NCBI GenBank assembly: GCA_905235855.1
Contig: CAJONE010000002.1
Location: 1-64,000 of the forward strand
Origin: an uncultured Bacteroidales bacterium
GTDB lineage: Bacteria > Bacteroidota > Bacteroidia > Bacteroidales > P3
Direction of reading: 5' to 3'
DNA length: 64,000 bases
A model generated the notes under the pieces. The model was not told the origin of the DNA and did no database searches. It saw only the letters and a program-made list of their open reading frames with translations. Position 1 is the stretch's first letter. The number at the start of each line of letters is the position of its first letter. This document shows positions 17,465 through 26,832 of this stretch, in pieces. The translations under genes were made by a program, and so were the position numbers.

Positions 17465-18505
17465 CTAAACAAAGCGATCCTGTTTGTCGAGTGATGACGA
17501 CTGTCGCTGATGCTCATACTCATACATTATACTGCGATTCAGTTCGTAGCCAACCAAAAGCATCCGGCAACTGAAATATATCCATAAAAACACCACAAGC
17601 AGCGTCCCGATCGACCCATAAAGCAGGTTGTAGTTCGTGAAGTTGTCAATGTATAGCTCGAAAAGACCTGTAAAGGCGAAAAACATAAGCGACGACATTA
17701 CGGCACCTACAGAGAAAAAACGCATTCGCGATGAACGGTTTTTCATCCAATAGAAATCAATACAGTAGTATATCGAATTGATAACCAGTAGTGTCATTAA
17801 ACCCAAAACTACCCATCGTCCGATGCCCACAATATTGCGCACATTCCCCGACCATCTGATTATACCCTTTTCGGTCAAAATATTGAGGAAATGGTGATAT
17901 TCCATCATCAGCACAAGCATCAGGATGATAAGCAGATAAAGAACAATAACAAGCATGAAACCCATCAGATAGCGCACTATCCAAGGACGTGTTTTTGCCT
18001 CAATCTTTGGATTGCGAAAGGTGCGAAAAAGGGACATCAGGCCGTTGGCTGCGAGAATGAGCGAAGAAAGGAATGCCACCAGCTGCAGGCCACTGCGCCG
18101 GTTGCCCATAATGTCGTTGACGGTGGCGATAACCGGCTCTGCTATTCGGGGCGGTATCACGGCGGCCATGTTATTTACAAATTCGCCCTGAATGCCGTCG
18201 AACGGGAGGTAAGCGATGAGGGTTAAGAGAAACATCAGCATTGGCGGAAAAGCCACCACAAACGAGAACGAGAGCGATTTGGCGCGCTGTCGCGTGTCGC
18301 CGCTGAATATTTCTTTGAGAAACGACCGCAACACGTCGTCCCAACAGACACCCTTCACACCAGGGACCTGAAAACGGTGAAGGAAATTGAGTACACGTCC
18401 CGAACTGATTCGGTCGTAGGTTTCCATGCACCAACGCCTTATAGGGTCGTTCGGATCCTTGAGTTTCGCTATTAACGACTGCCAATACTGTTTAGGCGTC
18501 TTCAT
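17465..18505 (-). CDS. YihY/BrkB family inner-membrane protein
   Basis: An integral membrane protein of 346 residues with about six hydrophobic segments. The family core appears in ARSLSFSFVVAF-type sequence before the first segment (RQRAKSLSFSFVVAFPPMLM) and in LLYGSIGTLLVVFLWIYFSC near the C-terminus. The function of YihY proteins is unresolved; early annotation as RNase BN is incorrect. The order YihY then methyltransferase then queG on one strand, with gaps of 33 and 38 bp, suggests a shared transcript but not a shared role. Confidence 0.88.
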   Translation of the reverse strand: MKTPKQYWQSLIAKLKDPNDPIRRWCMETYDRISSGRVLNFLHRFQVPGVKGVCWDDVLRSFLKEIFSGDTRQRAKSLSFSFVVAFPPMLMFLLTLIAYLPFDGIQGEFVNNMAAVIPPRIAEPVIATVNDIMGNRRSGLQLVAFLSSLILAANGLMSLFRTFRNPKIEAKTRPWIVRYLMGFMLVIVLYLLIILMLVLMMEYHHFLNILTEKGIIRWSGNVRNIVGIGRWVVLGLMTLLVINSIYYCIDFYWMKNRSSRMRFFSVGAVMSSLMFFAFTGLFELYIDNFTNYNLLYGSIGTLLVVFLWIYFSCRMLLVGYELNRSIMYEYEHQRQSSSLDKQDRFV

Positions 18506-18581
18506 CCCTTGTCGTTTCGAATTTGTATTCGGTCAGACCGCTACCAGTTAAGATTCCCCAATAGTCACAATTTTCGGCCCG

Positions 18582-19424
18582 TTACAGACTGACCAGACTC
18601 AAGTCCAAGCTCTTGATGTGGTGAGTCAAGGCACCCACTGAAATGAAATCCACGCCAGTCTCGGCATATGAACGCAGCGTTTCGGCAGTTATGCCTCCCG
18701 AAGCCTCAGTCTCGTAACGTCCGCCTATCCGTGACACCGCCTCGCGCAAGGTGGCCACGTCGAAATTGTCGAGCATTATGCGGTCGACGGAGCCATGACG
18801 CATGACCCGCTCCAACTCGTCCATATTGCGCACCTCTATCTCTATTTTGAGACATTTGCCCGTGCGTTCCAGGTAATCGTGCGTTCTGTCAATAGCTTGC
18901 TCAATGCCTCCCGCAAAATCTATATGGTTGTCTTTGAGCATAATCATGTCGTAAAGTCCTATGCGGTGGTTCGTGCCTCCGCCGCATTTCACCGCATACT
19001 TTTCGAGCATACGCATGTTGGGGGTCGTTTTGCGCGTGTCCAAAAGACGTGTATGCAAACCTTCAATAGACTTCACCATCGAGTTCGTCTGCGTGGCGAT
19101 GCCGCTCAGTCGCTGCATATAGTTTAGGGCCGTACGCTCGGCCGTGAGTATTGACGCTGCCCTGCCCTCGACAGTCATCACCACGTCGCCAACCTTCAAC
19201 CCGTCGCCGTCGCTTTTCAGTTTTGTCACTTTCAGCGAGCCATCCACGAGTTTGAAGACCCTTTCGCCTACCTCAATTCCACAGAGAACGCCCTCGGCCT
19301 TTGCTACCATTTTGGCGGCGCGATGCGCATCGGCAGGGATGCAGGCAAGTGTCGAGTGGTCGCCGTCGCCCACATCCTCACGCAAAGCCATACGTATCAG
19401 TTCGTCGATTCCGGATATATCCAT
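18582..19424 (-). CDS. nadC: Nicotinate-nucleotide diphosphorylase (carboxylating)
   Basis: Quinolinate phosphoribosyltransferase of de novo NAD synthesis, 280 residues, converting quinolinate and PRPP to nicotinate mononucleotide. The active-site segment TRKTTPNMRMLEKYAVKCGG and NHRIGLYDMIMLKDNHI are typical, as is the closing SGGITAETLRSYAETGVDFISVG. Its promoter is back-to-back with that of cinA, whose C-terminal domain also acts in pyridine nucleotide salvage, so the pair may be functionally linked. Confidence 0.95.
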   Translation of the reverse strand: MDISGIDELIRMALREDVGDGDHSTLACIPADAHRAAKMVAKAEGVLCGIEVGERVFKLVDGSLKVTKLKSDGDGLKVGDVVMTVEGRAASILTAERTALNYMQRLSGIATQTNSMVKSIEGLHTRLLDTRKTTPNMRMLEKYAVKCGGGTNHRIGLYDMIMLKDNHIDFAGGIEQAIDRTHDYLERTGKCLKIEIEVRNMDELERVMRHGSVDRIMLDNFDVATLREAVSRIGGRYETEASGGITAETLRSYAETGVDFISVGALTHHIKSLDLSLVSL

Positions 19425-19490
19425 TCAAAGAAAAATTCTAAATAAAACCATCAAACGCGCAAGCATGGTACCCACGCCATAATTTAAAGT

Positions 19491-19520
19491 GCAAAATTAC
19501 GCAAAAAATAGTACTTTTGC
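19491..19520. promoter_or_regulatory. Divergent, closely spaced promoters of nadC and cinA
   Basis: The nadC -7 element TAATTTTGC is on the minus strand at 19491-19499. The cinA -7 element TACTTTTGC is on the plus strand at 19512-19520. Only 12 bp separate them, so the two polymerase footprints must overlap. No -33 boxes are clear. Confidence 0.6.
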
Positions 19521-19567
19521 ATCGCTAAACAAGAGTTTTGTGAAACGGCCATTGTGAATAATCAGAA

Positions 19568-20830
19568 ATGAATGCCTCAATTGTCAATATCGGTGATGAG
19601 CTGCTTATCGGTCAGGTGGTGAACACCAACGCAACCTATATGTTGCAAGCACTGACACACAGCGGCATCGCCGTGGTGGAAGTCTGTACGGTGGGCGACA
19701 ACGCAGATGCGATAGAGTCGGCCATACGTCGCTGTCAGGAACACTCCGACCTGATACTCCTTACCGGAGGACTCGGTCCGACCAAAGACGATATCACCAA
19801 AGAAACACTATGCCGCTTTTTCGGAAGCGAACTATACGAGAACACGGAAGCGCTCGCCAACATAGAACGGCTTTTCGCCCAACGCGGATTTCCGCTCACC
19901 GAAACAAATCGCCGGCAAGCTCTCGTGCCACGCTGTTGCGAAATGATCAACAACGACCACGGTACCGCACCCTGCATGTGGTTCAACGCTGGAAAGAAAG
20001 CCATTGTTTCGCTGCCGGGAGTCCCATTCGAGATGGAATATCTCATCGCCGAAAAGATAATCCCGCTGGTACGAGAGCGCTTCAAAATAGGTTCTATCGT
20101 CTGCAGGAACATCCTGGTTCAGGGCATCGGCGAGTCGTTTCTCTCCGACCTGCTCGAAGATATCGAAGCCGCGATGCCCAAAAACACCAAACTGGCCTAC
20201 CTGCCGCAAGCCGGTATCATAAAACTGCGTATTACCGCCATTGGCGAAGGTGCATCCTCGCATGATGAAATCGAAAAACAGGTAGAAGATGTTGCGTCCG
20301 CTGTCAGCAAGGCCGCAGGACAATACATCGTTGGCGAAAACGTCGAAAGCATTGCCGAGGCCGTGTCGAATATGATGCACAGCCGCCGTTGCACCCTCGC
20401 TACTGCCGAAAGCTGCACAGGCGGGCACATCGCCGCAATGCTGACTGCACTCCCTGGTGCGTCGGAATACTTCAAAGGCGGCATCACAGCCTACTGCAAC
20501 GAGGCAAAACACAAACTCCTCGGCGTCGCACAGCACACCCTCGACACCTACGGTGCCGTAAGCGAACAGACCGTCAGCGAGATGGTCCAGGGAGCACGCA
20601 CCAAATACAATGCAGACTATGCCGTCGCCACAACAGGAGTCGCCGGACCCGCAGGCGGCACCGAGGCCACACCAGTCGGCACCGTCTGGATGGCCGTGGC
20701 GACACCGACCCACACCGTCACCATGAAAAAACACTACAACGGACGCCGACAGCAAGTGACAGACCGAGCCACAAACGAAGTGCTCGCCATGCTGATTCGC
20801 GAATGCGAAAATTTGCCCCCCAATGCGTAG
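19568..20830 (+). CDS. cinA: CinA-like protein (competence/damage-inducible; NMN amidohydrolase domain)
   Basis: A two-domain protein of 420 residues. The N-terminal MoaB-like domain (MNASIVNIGDELLIGQVVNT, TGGLGPTKDDITKE) is associated with ADP-ribose pyrophosphatase activity in some homologues. The C-terminal PncC domain (TAESCTGGHIAAMLTALPG, then TTGVAGPAGGTE) deamidates nicotinamide mononucleotide in characterised members. This would recycle pyridine nucleotide by-products, consistent with its divergent pairing with nadC. Length is normal. Confidence 0.93.
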   Translation: MNASIVNIGDELLIGQVVNTNATYMLQALTHSGIAVVEVCTVGDNADAIESAIRRCQEHSDLILLTGGLGPTKDDITKETLCRFFGSELYENTEALANIERLFAQRGFPLTETNRRQALVPRCCEMINNDHGTAPCMWFNAGKKAIVSLPGVPFEMEYLIAEKIIPLVRERFKIGSIVCRNILVQGIGESFLSDLLEDIEAAMPKNTKLAYLPQAGIIKLRITAIGEGASSHDEIEKQVEDVASAVSKAAGQYIVGENVESIAEAVSNMMHSRRCTLATAESCTGGHIAAMLTALPGASEYFKGGITAYCNEAKHKLLGVAQHTLDTYGAVSEQTVSEMVQGARTKYNADYAVATTGVAGPAGGTEATPVGTVWMAVATPTHTVTMKKHYNGRRQQVTDRATNEVLAMLIRECENLPPNA

Positions 20831-20844
20831 CTTTCACGCCCCCC

Positions 20845-20899
20845 TCCGACCAATCCGATTACTCCGACCAATCCGATTACTCCGATTTTTTCCGATTAC
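20845..20899 (+). repeat. 9-bp tandem repeat after cinA (GATTACTCC family)
   Basis: Alternating 9-bp units TCCGACCAA and TCCGATTAC occupy 20845-20889, followed after one base by a further TCCGATTAC. The array lies between the cinA stop and the next gene. A similar 9-bp array with consensus GATTANTCN lies at 26833-26877 between tatA and tatC. Confidence 0.75.
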
Positions 20900-20925
20900 C
20901 TCAACCACCACCCACCCACTCTCAT

Positions 20926-21309
20926 ATGCCCCGCGGCCTGATTACAATTCTGCTCCTGCTCGCCAGCAACGTCTTCATGACATTCGCATGGTACGGAAAC
21001 CTCAAACTCCAGCAGATGAAAATCATCACCGACTGGCCACTCATCGCCATCATAGCCCTTTCGTGGGCTGTCGCACTGCTGGAATACTGTTTTATGATAC
21101 CCGCCAACCGGATAGGATCCACCATCAACGGCGGACCATTCAACCTTATGCAACTTAAAATCATACAAGAGGCCATCTCGCTCTCTGTATTCACCCTCAT
21201 TGTCGCCACCGTATTCAAAGGCGAACCAATCCGCTGGAACCACATCGTCGCTTTCGTCCTAATCCTGCTCGCAGTCTTTTTTGCGTTCCTAAAAGACGGG
21301 AAAAGTTAA
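20926..21309 (+). CDS. DMT-type small membrane protein (DUF486)
   Basis: A 127-residue membrane protein with four predicted hydrophobic segments. It starts at the ATG at 20926 just after the 9-bp repeats. The motif SNVFMTFAWYGNLK and EYCFMIPANRIGS match DUF486, a family of small drug/metabolite-transporter-like proteins of unknown substrate that occur singly in many bacteria. It may be co-transcribed with cinA. Confidence 0.8.
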   Translation: MPRGLITILLLLASNVFMTFAWYGNLKLQQMKIITDWPLIAIIALSWAVALLEYCFMIPANRIGSTINGGPFNLMQLKIIQEAISLSVFTLIVATVFKGEPIRWNHIVAFVLILLAVFFAFLKDGKS

Positions 21310-21337
21310 AAGTCAAACCCTAAATCCAAATATACAC

Positions 21338-21718
21338 ATGACTCTGAAAACAAAAATCCTCACATCAACAATCCTCGTCCTCGCACTCGCACTGACAGTT
21401 TTCATCTATTTCCGTTTCTTCTTCGTCTACAGCGACGGCTACAACACGGGCGACATCAACTACTTCCAAAAACAGGGCGTATTATTCAAGACCTACGAGG
21501 GCAAAATGATACAAACCGGATTCAAGTCGACCGGCAGTGGTATGGGCAACCTTAAGTCGAACGAGTTCAAGTTCTCGGTCACCAACGACAGCGTCGCGGC
21601 CAAACTTATGCGTTGTTCGGGCAAAGAGGTCGAACTGCACTGGAAACGCTATTTCGGGACCCTGCCTTGGCGCGGAGAAAGCCAGTTTATCGTTGACGAG
21701 ATAATGTCGATCAAATAA
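21338..21718 (+). CDS. Conserved membrane-anchored protein of unknown function
   Basis: A 126-residue protein with one N-terminal hydrophobic segment (about 8-27) and a small periplasmic domain. The sequence GVLFKTYEGKMIQTGF and the closing SQFIVDEIMSIK look like a conserved Bacteroidota family I recognise only as hypothetical. It begins 28 bp after the DUF486 gene and ends 39 bp before the AtoE gene, so the three may form an operon with cinA. Confidence 0.6.
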   Translation: MTLKTKILTSTILVLALALTVFIYFRFFFVYSDGYNTGDINYFQKQGVLFKTYEGKMIQTGFKSTGSGMGNLKSNEFKFSVTNDSVAAKLMRCSGKEVELHWKRYFGTLPWRGESQFIVDEIMSIK

Positions 21719-21757
21719 GCACCAATCGACGTTTTCCAAAACCCAAATTCCACAAAC

Positions 21758-23110
21758 GTGTTTCAGAAGATCATCAACGGCAGCGTGCGTCTTGTGCAGC
21801 GTTGGCTACCCGAACCGTTTATTTTCGCCATCGTCTTGACCCTTGTTGCGGCAGTAGTGGCCATTCCCGTCTGCCAGCAGACACCGATAGAAGTGCTCGG
21901 AAACTGGGGTGGCGGAATCTGGAACCTGCTCTCCTTTGCAATGCAGATGGCACTCGTACTCGTATGTGGTGCCACATTGGCGGCAGCGCCAGTCATCAAA
22001 CGCGGCATAACCATACTTGCCCAAATCCCGAAAACACCGCCCGCAGCCATTGCCATCGTGACAGCCGTGTCGGCACTCGCCTGTTGGCTCAACTGGGGTT
22101 TCGGCCTCATTGTAGGGGTCATTTTCGCGAAAGAGATTGCCCGTACACTTCGCGGTGTCGACTACCGGTTGCTCATTGCATCGGCCTATAGCGGTTTCGT
22201 TGTTTGGCACGCCGGTCTCTCGGGTTCAATCCCACTCACCATGGCCACACCGGGCGATGCACTGACCACTGCGACCAATGGCATACTCACAGATCCTGTA
22301 CCAGTTAGCCAAACCATACTCAACATACACAATCTTGCAATGGTGGCACTGGTAACACTTGCCATTGTTACAGTCAACACGCTGATGCACCCCAAACCCG
22401 CAGAAGTTGTCAGCATCGAGCCGTCACTGCTGGCCGAACCCGAACCAGAACCCCGAACAAAAGCCACAACCCCTGCAGAACGTCTGGAAAACAGTAGGAT
22501 TTTGGGCTGGATTATAGCCCTCGTGGGGCTGGGATATCTGGTGCTCAAGCTTGGTTTTGGCGGTGGGACACTTGACCTGAACAGCGTGATAATGATGTTT
22601 CTGTTCACTGGCATCATACTGCACGGATCTCCCGTGGCCTACGTAAGAGCCTTTGGTAAGGCTGCCACCGGAGCGAGCGGCATACTGCTGCAGTTCCCGT
22701 TCTATGCCGGGATAATGGGCATTATAACAGGTGTCGGAGCCAGTGGCATCAGTCTCGGCACCGTGCTCAGCAACGCCTGCATATCCATCTCCACCCCCCT
22801 CACCTATCCCCTGCTCACCTTCCTGTGTGCCGCAATACTCAACATGTTTGTCCCGTCGGGCGGCGGACACTGGGCCATACAGGCACCCATCATGTTTGCA
22901 GCGGGGGCTGACCTCGGCGTTGACCACGGGCTGACTGGCATCGCCATCGCTTGGGGCGATGCATGGACCAACCTGATTCAACCCTTCTGGGCACTGCCGG
23001 CACTTGCCATAGCAAAACTCAACGCCAAAGACATTATGGGTTTCTGCCTCATCGACTTGTTGGTTACGGGAGTGGTGATTTGTGGCGGCCTGCTTGTTTG
23101 GGCGATATAG
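21758..23110 (+). CDS. atoE: Short-chain fatty acid transporter (AtoE family)
   Basis: An inner-membrane transporter of 450 residues with about ten hydrophobic segments. It matches the AtoE family for short-chain fatty acids: WLPEPFIFAIVLTLVAA at the N-terminus, LNWGFGLIVGVIFAKEIAR, and WHAGLSGSIPLTMATPG in the middle. A charged cytoplasmic loop is at about 225-245. The start codon is GTG. Import of acetoacetate or butyrate is the activity in E. coli; direction and substrate here are unknown. A bidirectional terminator follows. Confidence 0.9.
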   Translation: MFQKIINGSVRLVQRWLPEPFIFAIVLTLVAAVVAIPVCQQTPIEVLGNWGGGIWNLLSFAMQMALVLVCGATLAAAPVIKRGITILAQIPKTPPAAIAIVTAVSALACWLNWGFGLIVGVIFAKEIARTLRGVDYRLLIASAYSGFVVWHAGLSGSIPLTMATPGDALTTATNGILTDPVPVSQTILNIHNLAMVALVTLAIVTVNTLMHPKPAEVVSIEPSLLAEPEPEPRTKATTPAERLENSRILGWIIALVGLGYLVLKLGFGGGTLDLNSVIMMFLFTGIILHGSPVAYVRAFGKAATGASGILLQFPFYAGIMGIITGVGASGISLGTVLSNACISISTPLTYPLLTFLCAAILNMFVPSGGGHWAIQAPIMFAAGADLGVDHGLTGIAIAWGDAWTNLIQPFWALPALAIAKLNAKDIMGFCLIDLLVTGVVICGGLLVWAI

Positions 23111-23272
23111 TCGCCACATATAATCCAGCACGGACACTGGACACTTCATACGTGTCTCCTCTGTCAAAACGTTTTGCCCCCCCTGTCGATCGCACATTGG
23201 CTTTTATTCCTGCAACCGTCAAGGGCGTAGACGGGACGTGGCACACACTGCGTTTTTGCTGCAGGCGAGCCA

Positions 23273-23313
23273 TAAAAAAAAGCGGGACACCCGAAAATGT
23301 CCCGCTCTTTGGT
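23273..23313. terminator. Bidirectional terminator between atoE and the first lipoprotein
   Basis: AGCGGGACA (23281-23289) pairs with TGTCCCGCT (23299-23307). An A-run lies on the left and T-rich sequence on the right, so it can stop transcripts from both convergent genes. The rest of 23111-23272 shows nothing I can assign. Confidence 0.8.
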
Positions 23314-23327
23314 TTTAGGCGTATCTG

Positions 23328-24266
23328 CTATTCTGCATATTCGTAGTATACGGTATGCGTATATGTGGTCTTGTAGTTGTCGCCATCACCGTAAGTGGAT
23401 GTGCGTGTGCGAGAGACAGGGTATTTGCCGTCATACTCATAAGTATAGGTGTCGGTATCAGCGTCATTGCTTTCGCCGTTATTGGACCATACGGTTCTCT
23501 CGGTCAGCACATTGTTCTCGTTGATGAAAGATGCCTCGCCTTCGCCACCGGCCACAAGAGCGTAGTTGCCTTGGAAGGGGTTTTTCATCTCGTCGTAGGT
23601 GAAATCGGAGGTCATTCGCTCCTCACCATAGGTCACAAGCAGTTGCGACACATTGCCACCATCGTAGGTGAACTCGATGGTCTCGGTCATTGAGACAGCG
23701 GCTTTGGCTTTGCGGTGGGCGAAAATGGTTTCCACGACCTTTTGGCTTGGCACAACAGAGTTCAAGGCGAACTTCGCCAAAGTTTCAGGGGCATCCTCTT
23801 CGTAAATCGTCATGACAACCTTCGAGATTTTTTTGCCGTCGTGGGTTATTTCCATTACACACGAAAGTTCGCCATCGTTGTAGCTTTCGATTTTGGAGAT
23901 TTGGTTGCCGTCGTAGATATAGTTGGCGTAGTTGTTAGAGCCTTCTGACACTTTAGACAGCTTCTTGCCATCGTAAGTCAAGTCCATCTTGTACGAGAAT
24001 ACCGACTGCTTTCCACGTTCGTCATAATTATAGTACGAGATGCTTTTGAGCAGTTTGCCGTCCCAGGTCCACTCTTGCGTCATGTGCTTTGGTGTCGTGT
24101 CGGCATAGGAGAACGTTTCGCCGCCGTAAGAGTTTTCGGTGGTGCTTAACGAATACTCGTAGATTTTGGCAATTTTCTTTTTGGGGTTGTAGACTCCCTC
24201 CTTTTGGCAGGAGGCGAAAGCGAGCAGCGTGGCTGCAGCAACCGTAAGGGTCAGAATTTTTTTCAT
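23328..24266 (-). CDS. Lipoprotein with YD-type repeats, paralogue A
   Basis: A 312-residue lipoprotein with a signal ending FASC (Cys at about 20) followed by QKEGVYNPKKKIAKIYEY. The mature part has repeated short strands such as LTYDGKKLSKV, YIYDGNQISKI and ITHDGKKISKV, resembling RHS/YD-type or DUF4595-like beta repeats. Two paralogues occur in the window, at 24402-25328 and 44971-45909, all sharing a (E/D)WTW motif early in the protein. Probably attached to the outer membrane; function unknown. Confidence 0.7.
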   Translation of the reverse strand: MKKILTLTVAAATLLAFASCQKEGVYNPKKKIAKIYEYSLSTTENSYGGETFSYADTTPKHMTQEWTWDGKLLKSISYYNYDERGKQSVFSYKMDLTYDGKKLSKVSEGSNNYANYIYDGNQISKIESYNDGELSCVMEITHDGKKISKVVMTIYEEDAPETLAKFALNSVVPSQKVVETIFAHRKAKAAVSMTETIEFTYDGGNVSQLLVTYGEERMTSDFTYDEMKNPFQGNYALVAGGEGEASFINENNVLTERTVWSNNGESNDADTDTYTYEYDGKYPVSRTRTSTYGDGDNYKTTYTHTVYYEYAE

Positions 24267-24401
24267 GTTTTTTTTGATTTTATGGGTTAATAATAGAATG
24301 TCCTATTTTTTTTTGATTCTCTCTGCATAACTAAAAATACAACAATTTAGTATAAACTGCATTGAAAAAAATGCCATCATTGAGAGTTCTTGAGACGTCA
24401 C

Positions 24402-25328
24402 TCAGTCACCATACACGTATGTGTCGGTCTCCCTGGTCGTTCGGGTAGCAGAGTTCTCGAGTGTTTCAACAGTGCTGGTTGTCATAGTTGCGGGATAGTC
24501 GTCGTCGGTATAGGTATAGGCACACACCTGGTTTTGCGGTATCATACCACCGGCGGCAGATGCCCCCAATCCACTTACGCTTATCTCACATATATTGTTC
24601 TTGCTCAAAGCCGAAGGGCCGATATCGGCATAGTTGCCATACTTGGGGTTGTGTTTCTTGTCGTAAGTGCAGTTCACCGTGATGGCAGTAAGACCGCTGT
24701 ACGAGACCGTCATCTTGGTCACGTTGTCGTCGACATACGTAAGGTTGACCACCACCTCAATGGGCTGACCCGCTTTCGACTTGGCCATTGACGACGAAAA
24801 CAGAACACAGGCCAATTTTTCTGGCATTACATAGCCCAATGACTTCTTGGCAAAGTTGAAATCGTCGAGGTTAAAATCCGACAGGTCGATGGCGAATTTC
24901 AGTTTAGATATTTTTCCTCCATCGTGTATCACGTCGGCATTCATTAGACTGGTTCCGTCGGACACGGTCGCTATTGTCGTCAGTTTGCCGTTTTTGTAAC
25001 CGTATTGCGTATAATACTTGCCGCTTTCGTCGGCAACTTTCACAAGTTTTTTACCGTCGTAGGTTAACAACTGCTTTGCCGTTCGAGCTCCCGTTTGGTC
25101 GAACGACGTGACAGCCGTCAGAAGGTTCCCCTCCCAAGTCCACTCCTGGGCCTTGTACTTGGCGATGTTGTAAGTTGTGTCCGCTCCGGTAGCGTCACGC
25201 TCGGTAACGGTCGCCTCGATATGGATTTCGCTGATTTTTTTGTCGGGTGAATAAACTCCCTCTTTTTTGCAAGAGACCACCGCAAGCATCGGCAGCAACA
25301 CAGAGAAAACGACAAACAGTTTTTTCAT
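24402..25328 (-). CDS. Lipoprotein with YD-type repeats, paralogue B
   Basis: A 308-residue lipoprotein with lipobox AVVSC and the same mature start as its neighbour (KKEGVYSPDKKISEIHIEA). EWTWEGNLLTAV corresponds to EWTWDGKLLKSI of paralogue A, and LTYDGKKLVKVADESGKYY to LTYDGKKLSKVSEGSNNY. It lies 135 bp upstream of paralogue A on the same strand, a clear tandem duplication that has diverged considerably. The gap between them is AT-rich with no clear promoter. Confidence 0.7.
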   Translation of the reverse strand: MKKLFVVFSVLLPMLAVVSCKKEGVYSPDKKISEIHIEATVTERDATGADTTYNIAKYKAQEWTWEGNLLTAVTSFDQTGARTAKQLLTYDGKKLVKVADESGKYYTQYGYKNGKLTTIATVSDGTSLMNADVIHDGGKISKLKFAIDLSDFNLDDFNFAKKSLGYVMPEKLACVLFSSSMAKSKAGQPIEVVVNLTYVDDNVTKMTVSYSGLTAITVNCTYDKKHNPKYGNYADIGPSALSKNNICEISVSGLGASAAGGMIPQNQVCAYTYTDDDYPATMTTSTVETLENSATRTTRETDTYVYGD

Positions 25329-25376
25329 AATTTACCGTTTAAAATTTGTACATATCCTTTAACGTGTAATGCGGCA

Positions 25377-26009
25377 CTAATGTTTCTTTTTTTTGTTGGA
25401 AATCAACGGAAAAATTTCGTTCTCGAAAATGTCGCGACGGATTATGCGATAGTGGAAATTGTAGGCCGTGTTGAACGAAAAACTGTGGTGCACGGTGTAG
25501 CCGCCGCGGTTGAGCAAAGAGCGGATAGACTCGCTGTCGAGGGCAAAATGTCCCGGTTGCGGTTTCATATCCGCCAAGATGTTCTCCAACATATTCCATT
25601 TTGCTTTCCATTCCTCGACCGACATCGGATGCGGCTGCGCGACACTGCGGCGCAGGCAATCGGCCAATTGGGCTGCTGAGAGTTTCCCGTTTTTGACCAA
25701 GGCAAGGTTTACCCTCACGTAGTTCCCCTCACACCCTGCATATTGGTAGTCAGGGCCACCGAGCGTTTTTGACTTTTCCAACTCTGACCGTATATACATT
25801 ATGGCCGACGCACTGTCAAGGGTCAGGTGGGCCGGGCCGAAGATGTCCTGAAAACAGAACTTGTATACGTCGCAGAGGTCAGAAGCAGGATATTCGTCCA
25901 TATAGCGCTGCAAAACACTGCAGCAATCGCTTTGGGCATTCATGGCTGTTGATAAAAATATCGTGAAATATGAAAACGCGGCTATAGCCGGCAGTATGAA
26001 AGACTTCAT
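25377..26009 (-). CDS. Secreted conserved protein of unknown function
   Basis: A 210-residue protein with a signal peptide (cleavage near STAMNAQ). The mature part is mixed helical with LCDVYKFCFQDIFGPAHLTLD, a segment I associate with conserved hypothetical proteins of Bacteroidota, and YQYAGCEGNYVRVNLALVKNGKL. Cysteines near the N-terminus (CC, then C and C) could form disulfides in the periplasm. It starts 12 bp after the tatC stop, so it is probably the last gene of the tat operon. The C-terminus is basic (NKKKKH). Confidence 0.6.
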   Translation of the reverse strand: MKSFILPAIAAFSYFTIFLSTAMNAQSDCCSVLQRYMDEYPASDLCDVYKFCFQDIFGPAHLTLDSASAIMYIRSELEKSKTLGGPDYQYAGCEGNYVRVNLALVKNGKLSAAQLADCLRRSVAQPHPMSVEEWKAKWNMLENILADMKPQPGHFALDSESIRSLLNRGGYTVHHSFSFNTAYNFHYRIIRRDIFENEIFPLISNKKKKH

Positions 26010-26021
26010 TCAAGTAACAGT

Positions 26022-26801
26022 TTAAGGCATTGTGTTTTCACTTTGTTTCGGTTTTTCGGCATGAGTGTTTCGAACCACTACGATGCTCATTTCGTAAAGC
26101 AGATAAATGGGGAGGGCGACAATGGAAAGCGTGAAAGCGTCGCCTGTGGGCGTTATGACAGCTGCGGCTATAAGAATGGCCACCACAGCATGGCGTCGAT
26201 ATTTCCGCATAGGAGCAGCCTTAAGAAGCCCCATCTTCGCCAACAACCAACTTAAAACAGGCAACTCGAACACAGCACCCATCACTAAGCTCATCATAAG
26301 AAACATTGAGATATATGATGTGAGAGAAATCATATTGACCACCTCGTCGCTTACCTGATAGGTTGCAAGGAAACGAAACGTAAGCGGAAAAATAATGAAA
26401 TAGTTGAGAGCCACGCCAACCATAAACATCATATAGCCACCTACAACAGCAGCCACAGCACTGCGTCGCTCGTTTTTGTAGAGTGCCGGTGAGACAAAAC
26501 CGAACAACACATAAATCAGATAGGGCGACACAACAAGCAAACCCATCCAAAAAGCAACTTTCATGTGAGTAATGAACTGCTGTGCGATTTCAACATTTAT
26601 CAGTCCCACCTCGAACAACTCACGATGGCCGGTGATTCGTTCAAAAAGACGCCATGTGACAAAAGCGTCGTCGGTTGGTGCCAGCACTATCGAGAATAGA
26701 ATATCCTTGAAACAAAAAGTCACAACCATCGCCAACATGGCGACAATCGCAATTCGAACCAGACGACTGCGCAACTCGTCAAGGTGTTCCCAAAAGGTCA
26801 C
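26022..26801 (-). CDS. tatC: Sec-independent protein translocase TatC
   Basis: The multi-spanning receptor subunit of the twin-arginine translocase, which recognises Tat signal peptides. From the GTG at 26801 the protein is 259 residues and begins with the family-typical VTFWEHLDELRSRLVR. A TTG at 26879 would extend it by 26 residues through a 9-bp repeat array, giving an N-terminus unlike the family. The conserved first loop and EVGLINVEIAQQFITHMKVAFWMGL region are present. It is directly downstream of tatA; no tatB is seen, so this is a minimal TatAC system. Confidence 0.92.
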   Translation of the reverse strand: MTFWEHLDELRSRLVRIAIVAMLAMVVTFCFKDILFSIVLAPTDDAFVTWRLFERITGHRELFEVGLINVEIAQQFITHMKVAFWMGLLVVSPYLIYVLFGFVSPALYKNERRSAVAAVVGGYMMFMVGVALNYFIIFPLTFRFLATYQVSDEVVNMISLTSYISMFLMMSLVMGAVFELPVLSWLLAKMGLLKAAPMRKYRRHAVVAILIAAAVITPTGDAFTLSIVALPIYLLYEMSIVVVRNTHAEKPKQSENTMP

Positions 26802-26832
26802 GAGCGGTCGAGAGATGAGGTTATGAGCGGCC

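Noticed and set aside
19832-20755. A 307-codon minus-strand frame inside cinA
   Set aside because: Antisense to a confidently identified gene, cysteine- and glycine-rich in the way of a shadow frame.
23064-23273. A 69-codon minus-strand frame between atoE and the lipoprotein
   Set aside because: Overlaps the atoE end, has no recognisable features or promoter.
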